A DNA stretch of 64,000 nt from Tolumonas lignilytica (GCF_000527035.1 NZ_AZUK01000001.1:2492001-2556000); one strand, 5' to 3'. Counted from the first letter of the stretch, positions 12,483 to 22,220 are shown. The notes: a model not told the origin generated them from the letters alone. Program-made: numbers and translations.

Positions 12483-13042
12483 TGTGCCGCTCCTGTTTTA
12501 TGGACATCTGTGTGTAATCGCAACTTGCCCGGTAGAAGTTCAAAGCGGGTGACATGCTGTTTCAGCCAGCGTTGATCTTTGTCATGTGTATTAAGGACAT
12601 AGGCCGGTTGTTGAGCCAGCCGGCTTTGCAACCCCTGCACCAGATAACCGACTAACGGTGCAAACTCTTCCTGTACTTCGGTGGGTTTGATTTGATAATG
12701 CGTGAGGGTGAAATTGTCGAGATAGACTGCACCACTTTGTATCTGATATCGCGGTTTTGCTTCAAAATCAGCGCTGATTGTTCCATCGACTGCCGGTTTA
12801 CCGGGTAAACTAAGAGTAAAGTGGCCGTTGCTTTGTACTTGTGCCATCCCGGCTTTTTGTCGGCCAAGCAACACTTGCATTGAGTCGATATTAACATCTA
12901 CATCAAACAGGCCGGGTAAGCCGTATTGTTGTTGATATTTTGCATTTTGATTTACATAGCGGGTGAGTTCTTGTTCCGTAATGTCGATAGGGCCGCCAGC
13001 CTGGCTGCTAAGAGACAGAGTCAACAGAAGAGCATGCAACAT
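12479..13042 (-). CDS. DUF1439 (YceB-like) envelope protein
   Basis: A 187-residue protein of the DUF1439/YceB family, recognisable by DITEQELTRYVNQ, a predicted repeated beta structure (HFTLSLPGKPAVDGTISADFEA) and FAPLVGYLVQGLQSRL. The N-terminus MLHALLLTLSLSSQAG is a short secretion signal. No lipobox cysteine is present, unlike E. coli YceB, so the mature protein may be soluble in the periplasm. The molecular function of the family is unknown; some members are linked to the envelope. It is cotranscribed with the NlpC gene through a 4-base overlap. Confidence 0.8.
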   Translation of the reverse strand: MLHALLLTLSLSSQAGGPIDITEQELTRYVNQNAKYQQQYGLPGLFDVDVNIDSMQVLLGRQKAGMAQVQSNGHFTLSLPGKPAVDGTISADFEAKPRYQIQSGAVYLDNFTLTHYQIKPTEVQEEFAPLVGYLVQGLQSRLAQQPAYVLNTHDKDQRWLKQHVTRFELLPGKLRLHTDVHKTGAAQ

Positions 13043-13130
13043 GATATCGCCTTATCAAATAACCTGAATGCAGGCTCATCATATCATTCGTTGCAGCTCA
13101 CACCAGCGTCTAAGTGATAAGGATAATGAA

Positions 13131-14606
13131 ATGAAAACTCAGATGAACCTGCTGGATGTGTTGTACGACTTGCTGGGTTTTCTGGCGTTTGGTTTTTATG
13201 TCATCGTGGTAGTTGTTGTTGTCTTTCGCGTCATTATGAAACGTCGTCCGATCGGGGTTTCGCTGGCTTGGCTCTCATTAATTCTGGCCATTCCGATTGT
13301 GGGAATTTCGGCTTATCTGATCCTGGGCGAGGTGAAGCTGGGACGGCGACGTGCCAAATTGGCGCAGGCCATGTATCGTCCCTATATCACTTGGTTACAG
13401 CGTCTGGTTGCGGGTTTTTCTGAACAACCGGTTGTTCCTTCGGCTAAGGCCAATCCGCTGGTTGCCCTTATCAAATCAAGGCTGGGTATGCCCCTGCTGG
13501 GTGGTAACCGCATCATGTTGCTTTCCAAGCCGGAGGCCATCCTCGATCAACTTATTAGTGATATTCAGCAGGCGCAGTACACCTGTTACCTGGAATTTTA
13601 TATCTGGCAACCGGGCGGCAGGGCTGATGTCGTCGCTGAAGCCCTGATGCAAGCCGTACAACGCGGAGTGGATTGCCGGATTTTGCTGGATTCAGTGGGG
13701 AGTGACGACTTTTTTGATACGGAGTGGCCAACCCGGTTATTGGATGCGGGCGTCAGGGTGGTTGAGGTATTACCGGTCAAAACCTGGCGGATACCGTTAC
13801 ACCGTCAAGATCTTAGGATGCATCGTAAACTGGTCATCATTGACGAGAAAATTGCGTATACAGGCTCCATGAATCTGGTTGATCCGGCACTTTTTAAGCA
13901 GTCCAGCGGCGTGGGGCAATGGATTGATGTCATGGTTCGTGTCATGGGACCGGTGGTTTCAGTGATCTGGTCATTATTTATTCGTGACTGGGAGATGGAA
14001 ACCGGAGAGCGACTACTTGACGCCCGTGAACACAAACCGGAATACTGGATCGAAGAGGGGCATCATGTGCAACTGATCCCGTCGGGGCCGTTCGTCGGGG
14101 GGGATTGTATTCAGCAGATCCTGCTACAGGCAATCTATCAGGCTGAAAAGAATCTGGTGCTGACGACCCCCTATTTTGTACCGGATGACCCGTTGGTCGC
14201 GGCATTGCAATCGGCTGCGGCGCGAGGGGTGTCGGTGCAGTTGATTATTCCTGAGCGGAATGATTCCCGAATGGTTAACTTTGCCAGTAATGCCTTTCTG
14301 GAAGAGTTATTGGTTTCCGGTGTTGAAATCTATCGCTTCCAAAAGGGGTTATTACACACCAAGAGTGTATTGGTCGATGATGCCCTGGCACTAATTGGGA
14401 CGGTGAACCTGGATCGGCGTAGTTTATGGCTGAATTTTGAAGCCACGTTGCTGATTGATGATCATGCTTTTGCCACTATGCTTAAAGAGTTGCAGCAAGA
14501 TTATATTCACCAGGGACATCGGCTTCAGTTGGCCGATTGGCAGCATCGCCCGTGGAAACAACGAATGCTGGAAAATGTGTTTTATCTGTTTAGCCCACTG
14601 CTGTGA
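13131..14606 (+). CDS. cls: Cardiolipin synthase
   Basis: A 491-residue inner-membrane phospholipase D-family enzyme that condenses two phosphatidylglycerol molecules into cardiolipin. Two N-terminal hydrophobic segments (residues about 8-33 and 42-62) are followed by two HKD motifs: His231 in HRKLVIIDE and His409 in HTKSVLVDD. Length and architecture fit ClsA (E. coli 486 residues). The start at 13131 is chosen because AAGGA lies 7 bp upstream; the open frame continues to 13068 without support. It diverges from the yceB-nlpC pair. Confidence 0.94.
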   Translation: MKTQMNLLDVLYDLLGFLAFGFYVIVVVVVVFRVIMKRRPIGVSLAWLSLILAIPIVGISAYLILGEVKLGRRRAKLAQAMYRPYITWLQRLVAGFSEQPVVPSAKANPLVALIKSRLGMPLLGGNRIMLLSKPEAILDQLISDIQQAQYTCYLEFYIWQPGGRADVVAEALMQAVQRGVDCRILLDSVGSDDFFDTEWPTRLLDAGVRVVEVLPVKTWRIPLHRQDLRMHRKLVIIDEKIAYTGSMNLVDPALFKQSSGVGQWIDVMVRVMGPVVSVIWSLFIRDWEMETGERLLDAREHKPEYWIEEGHHVQLIPSGPFVGGDCIQQILLQAIYQAEKNLVLTTPYFVPDDPLVAALQSAAARGVSVQLIIPERNDSRMVNFASNAFLEELLVSGVEIYRFQKGLLHTKSVLVDDALALIGTVNLDRRSLWLNFEATLLIDDHAFATMLKELQQDYIHQGHRLQLADWQHRPWKQRMLENVFYLFSPLL

Positions 14607-14670
14607 ATGTTGGGATGTGATGTAGAAATATCGGGGTTACGGACAGCTTCAGAATAAGAAGGATCACGTC

Positions 14671-16068
14671 ATGGGTTCAAAAATTATGCTCACGGTTGTT
14701 GGCTTGTTGCTGGCAATTGTGGTGTCTGCCATTGGTGCCAGTTGGTATACCGCCCAGAAAATGGACGAATACATCCAGCTCAGCCTGGAAAATATCAACC
14801 GCAGTAATGTGATGAAAGCCAGTTGGTATCCTAAATCCTCCTGGCCTTTTACCCGAAATGGCGTGTTGCATGTCGTGATATTTAATCAGCATATGCGAAG
14901 CAATGCCGAGGCGGGGCCGATAAACATTGATGATCCTCGCTCCTTGGAACGGGCCAAAGAACGGGCGGCGGCACCTTTGCCAAAGCGGAACGATGAACCT
15001 GTGCAGCTTTTCATTAATGTGTCCAATTCCATGTTTCCTTTTATGGTGAGTGGCAATGCGGCACTGGATATGTCACGCGGCACCGCCAGTGAACTGGTGA
15101 AACAAAAATCGATCCCGGCGGAATTGCCGATTGCCTTTACCTGGAAATACTCCGCATTGACGCAGGCTTTTAAAATGCGACTGAGCATGGATCATTGGTC
15201 GATCAATCAACCACATCAATCAGTTGATGTCGGTGCGGCCGAGGTATCTCTCAAAGGGGATATCAATGATGAGCTTGAACTCGATTATGGCTGGAGAGGA
15301 CTCAAAGTTGTTTTTAGCCAATCACTGCAAAACGGTTTTGAGGTGTTACCGATCGAAGGTAACTCATTGATCCGTAACTTTTCAGGTATTTTGATCGCGC
15401 CTGAAGGTCATATGATACTAAATGGTTTTCGACTGTCTGCGCCTGATCTGAAGGTGGACATGGGTAAACTGCAATTTGATTCGGTGATGTATGAGGTTTT
15501 GGCTGAAACGAGTCCCTTACTAAATATGAAACACAACATTGCACTGGATAAATTTCTGTTTGATTCGCCCCAAGAACATTTCCATTTGAATGACTTGTCG
15601 TTCGGTCTGGTTTTTAGCGGGTTGAACAAACAGGGGGTTGAAGAACTGGTGCAGGAGATGCGTGCAGAGCAACCCGACTTCGTACAGGTCATGAAAAGCC
15701 TGAATAAGATTACGTCCAAAGTATTACGACTTGATTTGGCTAATTGTCAGATGAAATTGAATCAGGGCAGGGTCACAGCCAGCGGTTATTTAGCATCGCT
15801 GCCATTTGAGGTGGAGCAATTGATCCGCGCACGCGCCGCCGCGACACCGGATCCGCTGAAGTTTATGTTGCAGGGCGATCTGTCGATTTCGGCAGAAACC
15901 AATGCCTTAACGGCGTTACCTGCCGATATGCGACAACAGCTCGATCAGCTTCGTCAGCAAGGATTTGTAAAGGCCGATAGCAAAGGCGTTAGCAGTCACT
16001 TGTTACTCAGAGGTGGTGCATTGACTGCCAATGACAAACTTATTCCGATGAGTGCTCCAAATCCATAG
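14671..16068 (+). CDS. DUF945 (YdgA-like) protein
   Basis: A 465-residue protein with an N-terminal membrane anchor or signal (MLTVVGLLLAIVVSAIGASW, residues 6-25) and a long beta-rich periplasmic region. It matches the DUF945/YdgA family in layout and in the SWYPKSSW-type segment near the start. The family's biochemical role is not established. AAGGA is 7 bp before the ATG. It follows cls by 64 bp on the same strand, and could be cotranscribed with it. Confidence 0.72.
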   Translation: MGSKIMLTVVGLLLAIVVSAIGASWYTAQKMDEYIQLSLENINRSNVMKASWYPKSSWPFTRNGVLHVVIFNQHMRSNAEAGPINIDDPRSLERAKERAAAPLPKRNDEPVQLFINVSNSMFPFMVSGNAALDMSRGTASELVKQKSIPAELPIAFTWKYSALTQAFKMRLSMDHWSINQPHQSVDVGAAEVSLKGDINDELELDYGWRGLKVVFSQSLQNGFEVLPIEGNSLIRNFSGILIAPEGHMILNGFRLSAPDLKVDMGKLQFDSVMYEVLAETSPLLNMKHNIALDKFLFDSPQEHFHLNDLSFGLVFSGLNKQGVEELVQEMRAEQPDFVQVMKSLNKITSKVLRLDLANCQMKLNQGRVTASGYLASLPFEVEQLIRARAAATPDPLKFMLQGDLSISAETNALTALPADMRQQLDQLRQQGFVKADSKGVSSHLLLRGGALTANDKLIPMSAPNP

Positions 16069-16099
16069 CATGTAATGCATGTGACGCCATGGAAAATAC

Positions 16100-16128
16100 A
16101 AAGGGCGACAGTTATGTCGCCCTTTTAT
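16100..16128. terminator. Bidirectional terminator between the ydgA-like gene and purU
   Basis: A 10-bp stem AAGGGCGACA / TGTCGCCCTT with a tetraloop, T-rich on the plus side and preceded by A residues. It separates converging genes. Confidence 0.8.
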
Positions 16129-16148
16129 TTGTTGAAGACCAGCAGCTG

Positions 16149-16985
16149 TTATTTGAATACGACGGTTTTGTTGCCGTAAACAAAGACGCGCTCTTCTGAT
16201 ACTGCAGTGAGTGCCTGATTGAGCACGGAACGTTCCCCATCCCGGCCGGCTTTGGCCATGTCCTCGGCAGAGAAGTTATGGTCAACCCGGATCACACCCT
16301 GTTCGATGATCGGACCTTCGTCCAGATCGTTGGTAACAAAATGCGCGGTCGCCCCGATGATTTTCACACCTCGGTCAAAGGCCTGCTGATACGGACGAGC
16401 ACCGATGAAGGCGGGCAGGAATGAATGATGAATGTTGATGATGCGATAAGGATAAGCAGCGACAAACTCAGGTGTCAGCACCCGCATATATTTTGCCAGC
16501 ACCACATATTCGGGCGCATATTCATCGATGATGGCACGCATTTGGGCTTCGTGTTCTTCACGGCTTAAGCCTTCATGGCTGACATGATGAAATGGAATAT
16601 TAAATTTGGCCGTCAGATCTGCCAATACATCGTAGTTACCAATGACTGCGACTACATCCAGATTCAAGGCACCTTCATAGCATTTGATCAGGATATCACC
16701 CAGACAATGCGCTTCTTTGGTAACCATGATGACGACGCGTTTTTTCCCGACTGGAACTAAACGACGGCTCGCACCTTGCGGCAGGGTATCATCCAAATCA
16801 CCCAGCAGTGTTTCATCATTGAAACGACCTTCCAGTTCGGTACGCATGAAAAAGCGACCGTGGGTATGATCAACAAACTCATCGTTCTTGATGATATTCA
16901 GCTGGTGTTTGTAACAAATATAAGTAATTTTCGCGATCAGTCCCTGAGCATCAGGGCAGTCAGTCAGAAGGATTTTGCGTTTCAT
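16149..16985 (-). CDS. purU: Formyltetrahydrofolate deformylase
   Basis: A 278-residue enzyme that hydrolyses 10-formyl-THF to formate and THF, balancing one-carbon pools and feeding PurT. An N-terminal ACT domain (KILLTDCPDAQGLIAKITYI) is followed by a formyltransferase-fold domain with the catalytic Asn-His in INIHHSFLPAF and the Asp in NDLDEGPIIEQ. The open frame extends to 17033, but the start MKRKILLTDCPD at 16985 matches the family length (E. coli 280) and has an AAGGA-type site upstream. Confidence 0.95.
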   Translation of the reverse strand: MKRKILLTDCPDAQGLIAKITYICYKHQLNIIKNDEFVDHTHGRFFMRTELEGRFNDETLLGDLDDTLPQGASRRLVPVGKKRVVIMVTKEAHCLGDILIKCYEGALNLDVVAVIGNYDVLADLTAKFNIPFHHVSHEGLSREEHEAQMRAIIDEYAPEYVVLAKYMRVLTPEFVAAYPYRIINIHHSFLPAFIGARPYQQAFDRGVKIIGATAHFVTNDLDEGPIIEQGVIRVDHNFSAEDMAKAGRDGERSVLNQALTAVSEERVFVYGNKTVVFK

Positions 16986-17167
16986 CCCGAGGTTTTCCTT
17001 AGAAAAGGGCCACGACCAATAATGGCGCAACACTATGCCACAAAACGGCGGTTATAGCAGCGAAAAATCCCGTAATTACACCAATTCCAGCCTGAGACGG
17101 GAGTAGGTGAAGTGGGCAAGATACGTTACTATTTAAAAGAATGTTATCGCCAGATGAGAAGAATGTT

Positions 17168-17770
17168 ATGTCTGCTGAAATGAACTCTGAATCGCGTTTT
17201 ATTCGTACGATTGCCGCATTTGATCAGGCGAATGCAAATGACCCTCGTCAGGAGCGGGATGAGAATGGTCTTGAGGTGGCTTATGAGGTGTTGTATGCCC
17301 GCCGGATGAGCGAGATGTTACGGCATTTTTGTCCGCATGCATCAGAAGCCCTGCAACTGGCGGCCCGTAGCCAGCATATCGAGCGCTGGTTGTTACCGCG
17401 TGAGCTTTATCCGCTGGATCGCAAAGGATATTTGCAATGGCGCAGTGAGCTCAAAGAACGTCATGCCATCCGCGCCGGTGAAATCATGCAAGCGGAGGGG
17501 TACGACTCGGTGATGTGCGATCGGGTTGCGGCGTTACTGAAAAAAGAGAAGTTGAAAAGTGATGACGAAAGCCAGACGCTGGAAGATGTCATTTGTCTGG
17601 TATTCCTGCAGTTTTATTTTTCGGAATTTGCCAAGGCACATGACGAAGCCAAGTTGATTGATATTTTACAGAAAACATGGCGCAAAATGTCAGATGCCGG
17701 ACATCAGGCCGCATTGAAATTACCGTTGTCGGAAGATGAACTGGCTTTAGTGACCAAGGCTTTATCGTAA
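17168..17770 (+). CDS. DUF4202 protein
   Basis: A 200-residue cytoplasmic protein that fits the DUF4202 family: FIRTIAAFDQANANDP at the start, then VAYEVLYARRMSEML, ARSQHIERWLLPRELYP, and a helical C-terminus containing DVICLVFLQFYFSEFA. The His and Asp/Glu residues in predicted helices recall HD-like metal proteins, but no activity is established. The ATG at 17168 is preferred over the one at 17141; neither has a strong ribosome-binding site. Confidence 0.75.
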   Translation: MSAEMNSESRFIRTIAAFDQANANDPRQERDENGLEVAYEVLYARRMSEMLRHFCPHASEALQLAARSQHIERWLLPRELYPLDRKGYLQWRSELKERHAIRAGEIMQAEGYDSVMCDRVAALLKKEKLKSDDESQTLEDVICLVFLQFYFSEFAKAHDEAKLIDILQKTWRKMSDAGHQAALKLPLSEDELALVTKALS

Positions 17771-17830
17771 AAATAAATTGACCCGTTCCACGGGAATTAA
17801 CCCGAAAGAAGTAACATCAGGAGTTGTAGT

Positions 17831-18304
17831 ATGCTGAAGTGGTACCGCTGTGTGTTGACAGCCATAGCATTAACGTTGACAGGGTGTGCGGCGTTGCAGC
17901 CCAAATTGGAAGCGCCGTCGGTGGCTGTCAATTCGGTGAAGGTCATGCCGGGGCAGGGGTTAAATCTGCGTTTTCTGATTGGTCTGCATGTTCAGAATCC
18001 GAATGCGATCCCGTTACCGATCCACGGTATTAATTATACCGTCGCATTATCCGGTCAGCCGGTTGTTTCTGGCAATTCGCAGAACCAACCGACCATTCCT
18101 GCACACGGCGAGCAGGATGTAGAGATCGAAGCGGTGGCTGATCTGGTCAATGGGCTGTCGCTGGCCAATACCTTGTTAAGTAATCCTCTGCAACAGGAAG
18201 TGCCTTATGCGGTGAAAGCGGCCGTGGATGTGGGGGCATTTCTGCCCAATATTCCGGTACAAAAAAGCGGTACGGTTAATCTGACGACCGGCACTATTCG
18301 CTAA
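17831..18304 (+). CDS. LEA14/WHy-domain lipoprotein
   Basis: A 157-residue lipoprotein. The signal peptide ends in the lipobox LTGC (Cys19). The mature part is a single LEA14-like WHy domain, with LRFLIGLHVQNPNAIPLPIHGINYTVALSG as the diagnostic stretch (alternating beta strands with an NPN turn). Such proteins are associated with desiccation and stress tolerance in plants, but their bacterial role is not known. AGGAG precedes the start. It follows the DUF4202 gene by 60 bp. Confidence 0.82.
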   Translation: MLKWYRCVLTAIALTLTGCAALQPKLEAPSVAVNSVKVMPGQGLNLRFLIGLHVQNPNAIPLPIHGINYTVALSGQPVVSGNSQNQPTIPAHGEQDVEIEAVADLVNGLSLANTLLSNPLQQEVPYAVKAAVDVGAFLPNIPVQKSGTVNLTTGTIR

Positions 18305-18314
18305 ATCGGGTGAG

Positions 18315-18342
18315 GAGCCCAGACAAGCGGTTTGGGCTCTTC
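18315..18342 (+). terminator. Stem-loop after the LEA14-like gene
   Basis: GAGCCCA / TGGGCTC with an 11-base loop lies just after the stop and before the end of the converging GGDEF gene. The T run is short. Confidence 0.5.
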
Positions 18343-19924
18343 ATAATGACAGCGTACTTTGCGGGTCATAAACCCTAATTCCCCGTTTCCCACCTTGTTT
18401 TACCTGATACATGGCCAGATCGGCACATTCAAAAGCACTCGTAAATGTGGCTGCATGTTCCGGACAGATGGCAATACCGATGCTGGCACCGACGTTGGCG
18501 GTTTTCCCTTTGCCAATGTCGATCGGTTCACTGATTTTCTGCAAAAAGCGTTGGGCCAGTAATCTGGCAATGTCTTGCGTCGCATCGGCAAGGGCAAGCA
18601 CAAACTCATCACCGCCCCAACGCGCGACAATATCGGTTTTTCGGGTCAACAGGCTTAACCGGTTGGCGACTTCAATCAAGACTTTGTCTCCCGCATCATG
18701 ACCTTCGATGTCATTAACGCTTTTGAAACCATCCAAGTCGATCACGATTAAGGCGATCGGTTGATAATTTTTGCTGGCTGCCTGAATCATTTGATCCATT
18801 TGCTGTTCGGCAACCCGGCGATTTTTCAGATGGGTCAGATGATCATGGCTCGCTTCATGTTTTGAGGCGTTAAGTGCTTCATGCTGACGAGTGATATCAT
18901 TGATAAAGAACAAAATCACATTTTCACCAGCGTCATTGATGGCCTCTTTCGCTGTGACGCTCACCCAGCGGCGCAGCCCATTTCCCTGCGATAACAATTT
19001 GACGTCAAAGCTGGTATCGCTTTTTTCCTCCAGAATGGTGGCTATTTTTTCCATAAATTCGTCAGGATTTTTGACCAGCAGACTGATCCATTCTGCGGTG
19101 TGGAGTAAATGTGGTTGTGATGATGTCGATGCGATCATCTTCTGGAAAGAGGGATTATAAGCCAGCAGATTCAACGCTCTGTCAGTGATCGCAAGCGCAT
19201 TGATCGAAAGCTCAAACACCGTGCGAAAATTATTAGCGGTGAGTTCCAGTCGATCTCGTAATTTTTTTTCATCGTAAATTTGTTGTTGCACCTGATCCAG
19301 CAATTGATTCACGGTTTGCGAGAAGGTTTCTAGCTCTGTTTCCTGTAGCAGTTGCGGAATGAGTAGTCGTTTTGCATCACCCGGATGAATATGATGCAGC
19401 TCTGCCGTGAGCTGGCTGACCGGCCGTGTGATAAACAGCCAGATCACCATGATAAGAAACAGCAGTGTCAGTATGACGATAAAAAAGGTGAAAACACTCA
19501 TTTCTAACGCCGTATCTTGCGCCTGTTGCTGCACAAATTCCTGATCAGGGGTGACGATTAGGCTGCCAACATATTCTCTTTTTCCAAACGGCGAATAGAG
19601 TGATCGTGTGATAGCGGGAAAAGCTGAGCTGTTCGTTTGTCCGTCTTGCAGAATATATTGATCTGTTTTGATGGTGACACTGTGGATGAGCTTATTCTGT
19701 GACAAACCGTTTAAGACATCCTCAGCAATCAGTTTATTACCAGTGTATGCTGCAATTTCTGCGGTTTTGAGGACGGTAGTGATTAATTGTGAGATGGCCT
19801 GCTGGCTGCGGGCCTGTTCGCGGTTATAAGCAAAATGATAAAAACGATAAGACCCTGCCATCGTTACCAGTGTAACGAACAGAGCGACGAGCAGTGACAG
19901 ACGCAGATGAAGGTTGAGCTTCAT
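18341..19924 (-). CDS. Membrane diguanylate cyclase (HAMP-PAS-GGDEF)
   Basis: A 527-residue sensor enzyme making c-di-GMP. It has an N-terminal membrane helix (LRLSLLVALFVTLVTMAG), a periplasmic sensor region of roughly 100 residues, a second helix (SVFTFFIVILTLLFLIMVIWLFI), a HAMP-like linker, a PAS domain around residues 225-350, and a C-terminal cyclase domain. The active site is the intact GGDEF in RWGGDEFVLAL near residue 435. An RxxD inhibitory site (RKTD) lies exactly five residues before it, so product feedback is likely. The input signal is unknown. Confidence 0.93.
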   Translation of the reverse strand: MKLNLHLRLSLLVALFVTLVTMAGSYRFYHFAYNREQARSQQAISQLITTVLKTAEIAAYTGNKLIAEDVLNGLSQNKLIHSVTIKTDQYILQDGQTNSSAFPAITRSLYSPFGKREYVGSLIVTPDQEFVQQQAQDTALEMSVFTFFIVILTLLFLIMVIWLFITRPVSQLTAELHHIHPGDAKRLLIPQLLQETELETFSQTVNQLLDQVQQQIYDEKKLRDRLELTANNFRTVFELSINALAITDRALNLLAYNPSFQKMIASTSSQPHLLHTAEWISLLVKNPDEFMEKIATILEEKSDTSFDVKLLSQGNGLRRWVSVTAKEAINDAGENVILFFINDITRQHEALNASKHEASHDHLTHLKNRRVAEQQMDQMIQAASKNYQPIALIVIDLDGFKSVNDIEGHDAGDKVLIEVANRLSLLTRKTDIVARWGGDEFVLALADATQDIARLLAQRFLQKISEPIDIGKGKTANVGASIGIAICPEHAATFTSAFECADLAMYQVKQGGKRGIRVYDPQSTLSL

Positions 19925-20084
19925 GGATAAAATCCTTATGAATCATCATGTGCGATAACATATAGTTATTATTTCTATTTGTTATTCTGTACTCGTGCTC
20001 TGTAAGGTGTTGCCTTGATCTAAGTATGGCAGGGGATAGCCATTTTCCAGGAAATTAGTGGATAAATGGCTACCTGATGTGTGA

Positions 20085-20546
20085 TCAGCAATATTCGCCT
20101 TCAATCAAGAACTCATCAATGATGTCGGTGAATTCCGGCCATAACTCTTCCGGCACGGCGGCTTCAGGATCGTCTTCATTGTCACCGTAGTCATCCCAGA
20201 AATAGCTGCGCAGCGCGTTGGCAAATTCATCATCGATCTCGGCCAGTTGCGCCAGAGTACCGAACCAGACAATACGGCGCAGACTCTCAGTCAGATCATT
20301 TAATTGTTCCATGAGTTCCTGATCATGCCGGCTTTGCTCAATGAGCAATTCAAAACGAGCACGTGCATTTTCGGTCTGATCTTCGTCGAGTTCCCCGGTA
20401 TCGGCCAGCAGGTAAATGTAATCATTCAGCAGGTATTCAATCAGATCATCTCGCTGATGAAACCAGTGCCACTGGCTCCCTTTATTACCAAGTAAGGATG
20501 CGTCAAAGGAACTGTCTACATGGCAAAGTGCCCACTGATTTTCCAT
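20085..20546 (-). CDS. Hypothetical acidic protein
   Basis: A 153-residue, strongly acidic, soluble protein, beginning MENQWALCHVDSSFDASLLG. It has no signal peptide or membrane segment and is predicted largely helical, with a very acidic end (DDYGDNEDDPEA). I do not recognise a family with confidence. The ATG at 20544-20546 has GGAG upstream; a longer reading would need a TTG. It precedes no obvious partner; ghrA lies upstream on the same strand. Confidence 0.72.
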   Translation of the reverse strand: MENQWALCHVDSSFDASLLGNKGSQWHWFHQRDDLIEYLLNDYIYLLADTGELDEDQTENARARFELLIEQSRHDQELMEQLNDLTESLRRIVWFGTLAQLAEIDDEFANALRSYFWDDYGDNEDDPEAAVPEELWPEFTDIIDEFLIEGEYC

Positions 20547-20644
20547 CGCTTGTTCTCCACTCAATTAAATCTGGGATGGGGATTGAAATTGCGCAGCGAA
20601 TATAAGGCATTTTCCCTGCCTGCTCTATCTTCTTTTGTAGTCGT

Positions 20645-21568
20645 TCAATAACCGCGATGTCGATCGACCTGCCCGGGTACGGGTAACCCGTTGGCCAATA
20701 GCTGCATGTTGGCCGCAATCTGGGCGACCGCCTCTTCCGGAATGGTGTCAGCAGCAATATGTGGAGTGATCAGCACCGACGGATGCTGCCAGAATGGGTG
20801 CTCGGCAGGCAGTGGTTCTTCGGCAAAGACATCGAGCAACACAAAGCGCAGATGTTGCTGATTGAGCAGATTGAGGAGTGCTTCCTGATCAATCAATGTA
20901 CCGCGCCCGGCATTAATCAAGGCGGCGTTTTTGGGTAATAACGCCAGACGTCTGGCATCCAGTAAATGCTGGGTTTCATCGGTGGCAGGTAATATGCTGA
21001 ACAGAACATCGGTTTCAGGTAATAAGCGATCCAGTGCGTCGCAGCCATGGACACAATGTACATGTTCGATGCTTCTGGCCTGACGACTCCAGCCACTGAC
21101 CGGATAACCCAAGCGAGCCAGATTTTGTGCAACCTGCATTCCCAACTGACCTAACCCTAGGATCGTGACCCGGGTCTGTTTGGCCAGTCGGGTCGGTTGC
21201 GGCTGCCAAACACCTACCTGCTGTTGCTGACGATAGATATCCATTTGTCGTTGGTAGTGCAACAGACCATACAGAGCATATTCCGTCATTTGTTGTGCCA
21301 TGCCGGCATCGGTAAGGCGAATGAGGGTCACGTGTTCCGGAATATCATCACGGTGCAGAAATTTATCAACGCCCGCACCCAGCGTGAAAATAACCTGCAG
21401 ATTTGGAAAACGCTGAAAGAAGGCGACTGGAGGCTTCCAGGCCACCACGTGGGTGACGGCTTCTGCATTGACTTCCTGCGGCCAGCAAGCAATCGACCAG
21501 TCAGGGAGCGCTTCTTGTAACAGACGATGGTAGTGATCCTGTTGATCAGGGGCATACAGATAGAGCAT
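20645..21568 (-). CDS. ghrA: Glyoxylate/hydroxypyruvate reductase A
   Basis: A 307-residue NAD(P)H-dependent 2-hydroxyacid dehydrogenase, matching GhrA in length (E. coli 312). The Rossmann motif is GLGQLGMQVAQNLARLG near residue 142, the catalytic Arg is in INAGRGTLID, and the catalytic His is in ITPHIAADT. It reduces glyoxylate to glycolate and hydroxypyruvate to glycerate in the cytosol. Other members of the D-isomer dehydrogenase family remain possible, but the N-terminal YAPDQQDHYHRLLQEALP segment suits GhrA. Confidence 0.87.
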   Translation of the reverse strand: MLYLYAPDQQDHYHRLLQEALPDWSIACWPQEVNAEAVTHVVAWKPPVAFFQRFPNLQVIFTLGAGVDKFLHRDDIPEHVTLIRLTDAGMAQQMTEYALYGLLHYQRQMDIYRQQQQVGVWQPQPTRLAKQTRVTILGLGQLGMQVAQNLARLGYPVSGWSRQARSIEHVHCVHGCDALDRLLPETDVLFSILPATDETQHLLDARRLALLPKNAALINAGRGTLIDQEALLNLLNQQHLRFVLLDVFAEEPLPAEHPFWQHPSVLITPHIAADTIPEEAVAQIAANMQLLANGLPVPGQVDRHRGY

Positions 21569-21657
21569 AGACGGGTTCGCTATGTGGGATGGAGTTGTAT
21601 ATGCAGTATAGCAAGACAGGCTGTGGGTGACAGAGCCGAGAGGGTTGTGGTGACAGT

Positions 21658-21694
21658 GCCGTGTCTGACTGGGTTGTCACGTTTCAGACACGGC
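21658..21694 (-). terminator. Long stem-loop downstream of tpx
   Basis: A perfect 11-bp inverted repeat GCCGTGTCTGA / TCAGACACGGC with a 15-base loop lies 26 bp after the tpx stop. There is no T run on either side, so it may protect the 3' end or pause polymerase rather than terminate by itself. Confidence 0.4.
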
Positions 21695-21719
21695 GCCGCA
21701 GAGATCTGTCTACCGGAAA

Positions 21720-22220
21720 TTATGCCAGCACTTTCAGTGCGGCATCGTAATCAGGTTCGTGAGTGATTTCTGTCACCAGCTCGGCATGCAGTACTTTATC
21801 GGCTTCGTCCAGCACGACAACCGCACGTGCGGTCAGACCAGCCAGCACGCCATCGGTAATATCAACACCGTAAGCCTGCTTGAATTCAGCGCCACGCAGG
21901 GTGGAAAGGGTCACGACATTATCCAGACCTTCAGCGCCGCAGAAACGAGCCTGTGCAAACGGTAGATCGGCAGAGATACACAGCACGACGGTGTTTTCCA
22001 GTTTGCTGGCCGCTTCGTTAAAACGACGCACAGAGGCGGCACAAACGGAGGTGTCGACGCTTGGGAAAATGTTCAGTACTTTACGTTTACCGGCAAACGC
22101 GGCCAGTGACACATCCGCCAGTTCTTTGTTAACCAGAGCAAACGGTTTGGCTACCGCGCCAGCTTGTGGGAAGTTGCCGTTCACAGTTACCGGATTGCCA
22201 GCCAGAGTTACAGTTGCCAT
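21720..22220 (-). CDS. tpx: Thiol peroxidase
   Basis: A 166-residue atypical 2-Cys peroxiredoxin that reduces hydrogen peroxide and alkyl peroxides with thioredoxin. The peroxidatic Cys60 is in [15 protein letters not shown] and the resolving Cys94 in ARFCGAEGL, matching Cys61 and Cys95 of E. coli. Conserved [13 protein letters not shown] and ISADLPFAQ segments are present. A purine-rich site precedes the ATG at 22218-22220. Single-gene unit. Confidence 0.96.
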   Translation of the reverse strand: MATVTLAGNPVTVNGNFPQAGAVAKPFALVNKELADVSLAAFAGKRKVLNIFPSVDTSVCAASVRRFNEAASKLENTVVLCISADLPFAQARFCGAEGLDNVVTLSTLRGAEFKQAYGVDITDGVLAGLTARAVVVLDEADKVLHAELVTEITHEPDYDAALKVLA

